Source: PBB1 sp965229345
GTDB taxonomy: Bacteria > Pseudomonadota > Gammaproteobacteria > Burkholderiales > Burkholderiaceae_C
Length of the DNA stretch: 64,000 nt
Assembly: GCA_965229345.1 (NCBI GenBank)
Contig: OZ245872.1
Span: forward strand, 868,001 to 932,000
Direction: 5' to 3'
The notes below the pieces were generated by a model that did no database searches, was not told the DNA's origin, and worked only from the letters and a program-made list of their open reading frames with translations. Of the stretch, positions 59,216-64,000 are shown piece by piece. The position numbers were made by a program, and so were the translations under genes. Positions within the stretch are counted from its first letter, which is position 1; every line of letters starts with the position of its first letter.

Positions 59216-60138
59216 CGGCGTGCCAGGAAGGCGTCGTACAAGGACACGAATTCGTCCAGGCGCTCGAAGTAAGGCAAGGCTCCGGTGGGCATGACGTCGA
59301 ACGTCCAGTTCGTTCGCCCGGCATAGGCCGACTTGTGCCGGTAGTCGACGAAGTCGCCGCGCACGCCGTGAACCATCCACACCGGCATCGTCAGCGACTG
59401 ATAGACGCGCGTGATGTCAGCGCTGAACAGATAGGCGCTGACGAACCAGTACGGCGCGAACTTGGCGCCAGGCTGGCGCGTCGTCAATACGTCGTAGTCC
59501 AGCAGCCCTTCATCGATCTGCGCGCTTCCCCAGGTCTTCTTCAGGAAGTAGCGGATCACCGAGCGCTTGGTCAGCCAGCGGTACAGCCCGTCGCTCCACC
59601 GTGGGTTGAAGAAGATCCGGCGCAGCTAGGCGATGCCGCGGTTGGTGCCTGTGGGACCATTGAACGGCGCTCCACGATTGAAGCCTGTCGGGCTGACCAA
59701 AGCGACGCTGCGAAATCGAGCCGGGGCCTCCTGAGCGGCGCGTGCGGCGTACTCGCTGGACAGCGAGACGCCGATCACGTCGATCGGTCCATCGCCGTGT
59801 GCACGCTGGATCTCGGCCGCCATCGCATGCACCGCATCGGTCATCAGGCGAGGCAGATACGGGCGGTCGGTGCGCTCGGAAAACCCAAAGCCCGGCAGAT
59901 CGGGTGCGTACACCGGGCGCTGGCGGCGGTAATGCTCAAAGAGCGGCTTCACCTCAAAGGCCGAGCCCGAGGCATTGATGCTGTGCAGCAGCAGCAGGGG
60001 CGTCTTGTCGGGATCGGATGCGGTGCCATCGGCCGGACCTGCGGCGTAATACGACAAGCGGCCAGCGACGCTGTCCATCTCGATGCGATCGCCTGGCAGG
60101 GCGGCGGGCAGTGTGGGAACGTGGGACATGGGTGTCAT
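59212..60138 (-). pseudogene. Alpha/beta hydrolase interrupted by an amber codon
   Basis: A continuous frame of about 309 codons is broken by one TAG (59626-59628), between GTNRGIA and LRRIFFNPRWSDG. Upstream are the oxyanion region LLLLHSINASGSAFE, PDLPGFGFSERTD and the nucleophile elbow GVSLSSEYAA. Downstream are the second half with MPVWMVHGVRGDFVDYRHK (acid region) and GALPYFERLDEFV. A single C-to-T change from CAG would explain the stop. Both halves are otherwise well preserved, so the damage is recent or a sequencing error. It sits between the methyltransferase and EamA genes. Confidence 0.8.
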
Positions 60139-60172
60139 CAAAGACGCATGGGAGGACGCGCTTCAGCCGACG

Positions 60173-60913
60173 TCATGGCCGCTTGAACACCACCACGTGC
60201 TGCCAAGGCAGCTTGCGCGCGGTGCGCTCCCAGACCAGCGACTGATCGGCGGCTTCCAGCCGGATCTGTTGCTCTGTCATCTTGTGCAAGGACTTGATCG
60301 GAACGCTGAAGTCTTCGCCCCGGTACTCGACGAACACCACGCGTCCCCCTGGCCGTACCGCGCGCACGATGCTTGCCAGCACCTCGTGCGGATACGCCAG
60401 CTCGTGATAGACGTCGACCATGATGGCCAGATCGACCGATGCCTCAGGCAGCTTCACGTCATCCTCGGTGCCCAGCACCGGAACGATGTTGCCGTAGCCA
60501 GGGCGCTTCGCGGTCGTCTCGAGCACGCGCAGCATCTGGGGCTGCACTTCGATCGCAAAGACCTTGCCTTCGGGGCCGACCTGCAAGGCCAAGCGCCGCG
60601 AGTAATAGCCGGTGCCGGCGCCGACGTCGGCCACGGCCATGCCTGGCTTCAACGCCAGTTCGGCCATCAGCAGGTCGGCACGCTCTTCCTTTTGCCGCTC
60701 GGTGCGCTCGAGCCAAGCGGCGCCGTCGACGCCCATCATCTGGGCGATTTCGCGCCCGTGATAGGCCTTGCCGATCCCGTCGGCGCTGGGCGGTACCGAC
60801 TGATAGCGCTCTGCTGTTTGCGCAAGCGCCGCGCCCATTGAGGTGGCCCAGCCCAGCAGCAGGACCAGTGCCGCCTGTCGTGCACAACGCAGGAGGGGTG
60901 GCGAGTGGCCCAT
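60173..60913 (-). CDS. Class I SAM-dependent methyltransferase with predicted signal peptide
   Basis: 246 residues. Residues 1-33 read as a Sec signal peptide (RCARQAALVLLLGWATSMGAALAQ, AxA-type site at ALA). The mature part has HGREIAQMMGVDGAAWLER, then SAM motif I VADVGAGTGYYSRRL, acidic loop EVQPQMLRVLE, motif II-like LAIMVDVYHELAYP and RAVRPGGRVVFVEYRGED. Related predicted exported methyltransferases with the HGREIA region are common in proteobacteria, but how they obtain SAM outside the cytosol is unclear. It lies two bases after the depolymerase-like gene. Confidence 0.85.
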   Translation of the reverse strand: MGHSPPLLRCARQAALVLLLGWATSMGAALAQTAERYQSVPPSADGIGKAYHGREIAQMMGVDGAAWLERTERQKEERADLLMAELALKPGMAVADVGAGTGYYSRRLALQVGPEGKVFAIEVQPQMLRVLETTAKRPGYGNIVPVLGTEDDVKLPEASVDLAIMVDVYHELAYPHEVLASIVRAVRPGGRVVFVEYRGEDFSVPIKSLHKMTEQQIRLEAADQSLVWERTARKLPWQHVVVFKRP

Positions 60914-60915
60914 GC

Positions 60916-62151
60916 TCAAGGTGCCGATCGCGTGTGGTGGCTGAAGAAGCGCCACATCTCGCGTGTGGCATCGGGGCCGCTCGGGTTGGTGTAGGAACCT
61001 TGCGCGCTTCCGCCCGACCAGGCGTGCCCGCCGCCGTGCACGACCCAGTGCTCGGCCTGTGCGGGCTGGCCGGCGGCTGCGCGGTAGATCGTGCGGGTGT
61101 AGCGGCGACCCTGCACTGAGACGCCGTGCTCCATCACCGGGGCCACGTCGGAGATGGCGCCCGCTTCGATTGATTCGCCCAGCGCGACCGCGATGGCCTG
61201 CGTGCCGTTGCCGGGGTGGACAACGGCATCGCCATCACCGTGGAACACGATCGTTGGCAGCGGTGTGTGGGCGTTGGCTGAACTGATCGCGGCATCGCCT
61301 GGTTCGCCACGGTGGGGCGCGCTCGGCGCAGAGGGGGGCTTCGTGGGCCCGTTTTTCATCGCCGACAAGGCCGACATCAGGTCGCTCGCGGCACCACTCG
61401 CCAGACCGGAGTGAATGCCGACCGCGGCGTAAATGTCGGGATAGGCTTGCCCGAGGATCGCGGCCATCGCACCGCCGGCAGACAGGCCGGCGACGTAGAC
61501 ACGGCGGGCATCGAGTCCGTGCTGCGCAATCACGGCACGCGTCATCCCGGCCAGCACCGCTGCCTCGCCGTGACCGCGCTGCTGGTGGTTGTGCTTGAAC
61601 CAGTTCCAGCAGCGCTGCGGGTTGGCATCCTGGGCCTGCGCGGGGTACAGCACCGCGAAGCCCTGCTCGCGCGCCAGGGCGCTCATGCCGGTGCCGAGCG
61701 CGAAGTCGGCCGGATCCTGCGTGCAGCCATGCAGCATCACGACCAGCGGCAACGGGGGGGCGGGGGGCGAGTCCGACCCCGTGGGGGGAAGATAGAGCAG
61801 ATAGTCTCGGGTCAATCCGGCCTCGGTGTGCGAGCCCGTCAGCGTCGAGCCCTCAGCGCGCACCGGGGTTCGCGCGAGCGGTGCGGTGTCGATCTCGGCG
61901 TTGATGTGCTCCTTGACGCAGCCCTCGATCACCTCGCGGTGGGCGGCGTCGGCCGAGGCCTGAGGCCCTGGGGGCGACGGGCGCCCCAGCGCTTGCTGGA
62001 TGGCCTTCGTGGCGTCGGCCAGCTTGCCCAGGCGGGTCAGCCGCGTCACCTCGGTCATCCAATGCTGCAGGGTTTCGGGCATGGTGGCTTTCGTGTGGGC
62101 AGTGAGGAAGTATTCGGTGCGATCAGGAAGAGGGCTCGCCAGCGCGCTCAT
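60916..62151 (-). CDS. PHB depolymerase family esterase
   Basis: 411 residues of the PHB depolymerase/feruloyl esterase-like family. Oxyanion motif LVVMLHGCTQDPADFA, GTGMSALAREQGFAVLYPAQ, then CWNWFK, lipase box GLSAGGAMAAIL, and C-terminal VVHGGGHAWSGG with the catalytic His. Residues 195-280 fit the type I catalytic domain. There is no clear signal peptide; the N terminus is a helical stretch (PETLQHWMTEVTRLTRLGKL), so it is likely cytoplasmic. The start overlaps the RHH stop (ATGA); an ATG at 62082 would shorten it by 23 residues. Whether it acts on PHB or on other esters is open. Confidence 0.88.
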   Translation of the reverse strand: MSALASPLPDRTEYFLTAHTKATMPETLQHWMTEVTRLTRLGKLADATKAIQQALGRPSPPGPQASADAAHREVIEGCVKEHINAEIDTAPLARTPVRAEGSTLTGSHTEAGLTRDYLLYLPPTGSDSPPAPPLPLVVMLHGCTQDPADFALGTGMSALAREQGFAVLYPAQAQDANPQRCWNWFKHNHQQRGHGEAAVLAGMTRAVIAQHGLDARRVYVAGLSAGGAMAAILGQAYPDIYAAVGIHSGLASGAASDLMSALSAMKNGPTKPPSAPSAPHRGEPGDAAISSANAHTPLPTIVFHGDGDAVVHPGNGTQAIAVALGESIEAGAISDVAPVMEHGVSVQGRRYTRTIYRAAAGQPAQAEHWVVHGGGHAWSGGSAQGSYTNPSGPDATREMWRFFSHHTRSAP

Positions 62152-62636
62152 TTCAGCCGTCCGGCCAGCGCACGCTTGACTTCGGCGCTGGCGTGCAGCG
62201 CACCGAGTACCTCGAGTGCCTCGATCGTGTCCAACGCCAGCTCGGGGGTCACATCGTCGGCGATCGATGCCAAGCCCACGACCCGCAGGGTCAGCTTCTG
62301 CCGCGAGCGCTGCAGGGCTTGCAGGTCCTGACGGCTGATGTGCTGCAAGCCCAGCACCAGCATCTTGCGCGCCACCACTTGCTTGAGCGCATCGCTGTGC
62401 TGCGTCAGCTGGTTGCGGATGGCGGTGCGGATGAAATCGGTGCGGTTGCTGTAGAAGCCTTCACTGACCAGCAAGTCGACCTGACCCAGATCGACGTGCC
62501 CGAGGTTGATGGTGATCTTCTCCGAATCGGCGGCCTTCGCCATGCGGCTGGGCTTGGCCAGCACGGTGCTTTGGGGCTTGCGCGCGCGGGTCTTGGCGCG
62601 TGGCTCGGGTGGGCGAGCGGCGACGGAGGAGTTCAT
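62148..62636 (-). CDS. Ribbon-helix-helix (CopG/Arc-type) regulator
   Basis: About 162 residues. A basic N-terminal tail (EPRAKTRARKPQS) precedes an RHH DNA-binding domain: KITINLGHVDLGQVDLLVSEGFYSNRTDFIRTAIRNQL-type sequence covers about residues 43-80, with ITINLG as the beta strand and NRTDFIRTA in the second helix. The C-terminal ~80 residues are helical and conserved among RHH proteins paired with PHB depolymerase-like genes. It is first in the operon, and its promoter region carries three 7-bp repeats at 11-bp spacing, suggesting self-control. Confidence 0.88.
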   Translation of the reverse strand: MNSSVAARPPEPRAKTRARKPQSTVLAKPSRMAKAADSEKITINLGHVDLGQVDLLVSEGFYSNRTDFIRTAIRNQLTQHSDALKQVVARKMLVLGLQHISRQDLQALQRSRQKLTLRVVGLASIADDVTPELALDTIEALEVLGALHASAEVKRALAGRLK

Positions 62637-62651
62637 GTGAACCACTGTAGC

Positions 62652-62680
62652 ACCATCCAATAACCATCCATTGGGATGGT
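62652..62680. promoter_or_regulatory. Candidate RHH operator: three ACCATCC half-sites at 11-bp period
   Basis: ACCATCC at 62652-62658 and 62663-62669, then its inverse GGATGGT at 62674-62680, each separated by four bases. The exact 11-bp period puts all half-sites on one face of the helix, the usual arrangement for cooperating Arc/CopG dimers. The array lies 16-44 bases upstream of the RHH start, where the promoter must be. Confidence 0.7.
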
Positions 62681-62746
62681 GGTTCCTTCGCCAAGACTCA
62701 GCGCCTGGCCTGAGAATGCGCCCACCGTGCCGACGACGCTTTCCTC

Positions 62747-63895
62747 ATGACCGCCCCCCCATCGCCGACGCCGTGGTGGGCTGCGCTGGCAGCCTTGAGG
62801 CGAGATCGCTTCTTCTGGCTGCTGTTGCTCGCGCTGGTGGCGCTGACGCTGGCTCAGCCGGACAAGCTCGCCAGCTATCCCTCGCTGGTCGATTGGCCGA
62901 CGATCGCTGCGCTGACGGGGCTGCTCGCGCTGACGCAGGCCGTTGAATCCAGCGGGGCGCTGGCTCGGCTGGGTCGATGGCTGGTGGCGCATCTGTCCAC
63001 CGAGCGGATGGCTGCCTTGGGGCTGGTCACTGCTGCCGCGCTGCTGTCCACGCTGCTGACCAACGATGTGGCGCTCTTCGTTGTCGTGCCGCTGACGCTG
63101 GGGCTGTGTCGCATCGCCCGATTGCCGACCACGAAGTTGATCGTCTTCGAGGCGTTGGCGGTGAATGCGGGCTCGGCCCTGACGCCGATCGGCAACCCGC
63201 AGAACCTGTTCCTGTGGCAGCTGTCGAAGGTGTCGTTCGCCGAATTCACCCTGCACATGGCGCCCCTGGTGGCGGTGCTGTTCGCGCTGATGCTGGCGCT
63301 CACCGCGCTGGCGTTTCGCCGCACGCCGTTGAACGCCGCGTCCCAAGACGCCGCGCCTGCGCTGGACCGCCCGCTGCTGTGGGTTGCACTCGCTTTGTAC
63401 GGGCCATTTTTGTGGCTGACCGACCGCGGCCATGCCGCCGCCGGCTGTGCGGTCGTCGTGTCGGTGATGCTGCTGCTGCGCCCGCGGGTGCTCGCGCGTG
63501 TCGATTGGGGCTTGCTGCTGGTGTTCGTGCTGATGTTCATCGACCTGCGGCTGATCGCCGGGCTCGATGCGGTGCGTGGCGCCATCGGCAGTTGGGGGTT
63601 GTCCGAACCACGCAAGCTCTATGTGGCTGGCATGGCCGCTTCGCAGCTGGTCAGCAACGTGCCCGCCACCATTGCCCTGGCGGAATACTCGCGGGACTGG
63701 CGCGTGATGGCGTATGCGGTGAACGTGGGCGGCTTCGGACTCGCTGTGGGATCGCTCGCGAACCTGATCGCTTTGCGCATGGCGCCCGACACCCGCGCCT
63801 GGCTGAGCTTTCACCGTTATTCGCTGCCTTTTCTGCTGGCGGCGGCCGCGGTCGGGTACGGATTGCTGTTCGTCGTGCCCCGGGCTGGGCCTTGA
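62747..63895 (+). CDS. SLC13/ArsB-type anion transporter
   Basis: 382-residue polytopic inner-membrane protein of the ion transporter (IT) superfamily, similar to YbiR-like anion permeases. About ten TM segments: RFFWLLLLALVALTLA, TIAALTGLLALTQAV, LGLVTAAALLSTLLTNDVALFVVVPL. The signature EALAVNAGSALTPIGNPQNLFLW (first SNT/NP motif region) and SQLVSNVPATIALAEY (second, SNVP) are conserved in ArsB/NhaD/DASS proteins. The substrate is not predictable; arsenite is unlikely without ars genes. Its stop codon lies inside the htpG heat-shock promoter. Confidence 0.88.
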   Translation: MTAPPSPTPWWAALAALRRDRFFWLLLLALVALTLAQPDKLASYPSLVDWPTIAALTGLLALTQAVESSGALARLGRWLVAHLSTERMAALGLVTAAALLSTLLTNDVALFVVVPLTLGLCRIARLPTTKLIVFEALAVNAGSALTPIGNPQNLFLWQLSKVSFAEFTLHMAPLVAVLFALMLALTALAFRRTPLNAASQDAAPALDRPLLWVALALYGPFLWLTDRGHAAAGCAVVVSVMLLLRPRVLARVDWGLLLVFVLMFIDLRLIAGLDAVRGAIGSWGLSEPRKLYVAGMAASQLVSNVPATIALAEYSRDWRVMAYAVNVGGFGLAVGSLANLIALRMAPDTRAWLSFHRYSLPFLLAAAAVGYGLLFVVPRAGP

Positions 63896-63918
63896 AGCTC
63901 GGCGGCCCAACCCCATAT
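63891..63918 (+). promoter_or_regulatory. Sigma-32 type heat-shock promoter of htpG
   Basis: CTTGAAG (63891-63897), a 13-base spacer, and CCCCATAT (63911-63918) match the sigma-32 consensus CTTGAAA-N13-17-CCCCATNT at all but one specified position. Transcription would begin about 30 bases before the htpG ATG. The -35 box overlaps the TGA of the transporter gene. Confidence 0.8.
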
Positions 63919-63952
63919 CCACGCTCTTGAGCTAACACTCACCTCAGCGACC

Positions 63953-64000
63953 ATGACCAAACAAACACTTTCCTTTCAGGCCGAAGTCAAGCAGATCCTG
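63953..64000 (+). CDS. htpG: Molecular chaperone HtpG (Hsp90), 5' end only
   Basis: Only the first 16 codons are inside the window: MTKQTLSFQAEVKQIL, the standard start of bacterial Hsp90, where QAEVKQIL begins the first helix of the ATP-binding domain. The ATG follows a sigma-32-type promoter, as expected for a heat-shock chaperone. Confidence 0.88.
   Translation, partial: MTKQTLSFQAEVKQIL

Noticed and set aside
59626..59628. Amber codon as a recoded amino acid
   Set aside because: No pyrrolysine machinery is suggested and the surrounding family residues need only a normal sense codon; a point change is simpler.

Overview
The window is GC-rich, densely coded chromosomal DNA from a betaproteobacterium. 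It is most likely a member of the Burkholderiales close to the Leptothrix/Rubrivivax/Ideonella group. This rests on an SAH riboswitch in front of ahcY-tlyA-metF, the dapF-DUF484-xerC order, tandem LpxL-type acyltransferases, a cphA'/cphA cyanophycin pair with its associated ABC transporter and DUF1854 protein, and 3-hydroxybutyrate dehydrogenase beside a patatin. No rRNA, tRNA, insertion sequence, prophage or CRISPR array was seen. Names were assigned by reading motifs, not by database search.

Layout. 1-9.3 kb holds an ABC ATPase (cut by the window edge), AMP nucleosidase, the methyl cycle (metF, tlyA, ahcY with riboswitch), a YbaL-type K+/H+ antiporter, a YjdF-type membrane protein, and metK behind a structured leader. 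9.3-17 kb holds two lipid A-type acyltransferases, dapF, DUF484, xerC, rlmI and glmS. 17-25 kb holds a universal stress protein, an XdhC-like protein, SlyX, and a very large hybrid histidine kinase with a LOV-like PAS domain that overlaps an HD-GYP response regulator. 25-33 kb holds patatin-bdhA, a COQ7-like protein, an esterase/Baeyer-Villiger monooxygenase fusion with a second hydrolase, and a frameshifted membrane-anchored response regulator. 33-37 kb is a nitroreductase and a PhnDCEE-type ABC transporter. 37-45 kb holds PerM, a glycine-zipper protein, Dps, a transglutaminase/Anbu pair, a deleted DsbD N-domain gene, an amidase and small proteins. 45-50 kb holds a hybrid kinase and a GGDEF-EAL protein. 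50-58 kb is the cyanophycin locus. 58-64 kb is an operon under a ribbon-helix-helix protein (PHB depolymerase-like esterase, exported methyltransferase, broken hydrolase, EamA transporter), then an anion transporter and the start of htpG behind a sigma-32-type promoter.

Themes. Carbon and nitrogen storage recurs (cyanophycin, 3-hydroxybutyrate, a depolymerase-like esterase). Signalling is rich in c-di-GMP turnover (HD-GYP, EAL). The methyl cycle is spread over two loci and both have structured RNA leaders. Three genes are broken as sequenced: one G insertion, one out-of-frame deletion and one amber codon. Each is either real decay or a sequencing error.

The most interesting signal is in the cyanophycin pair. 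CphA keeps a good Mur-ligase P-loop but has HVLES where CphA' has HVLEH (the HxxEH type reported for the primer-making hydrolase site of some CphA N domains). CphA' has lost the Mur-ligase P-loop. The two proteins look like complementary halves of one three-site machine.
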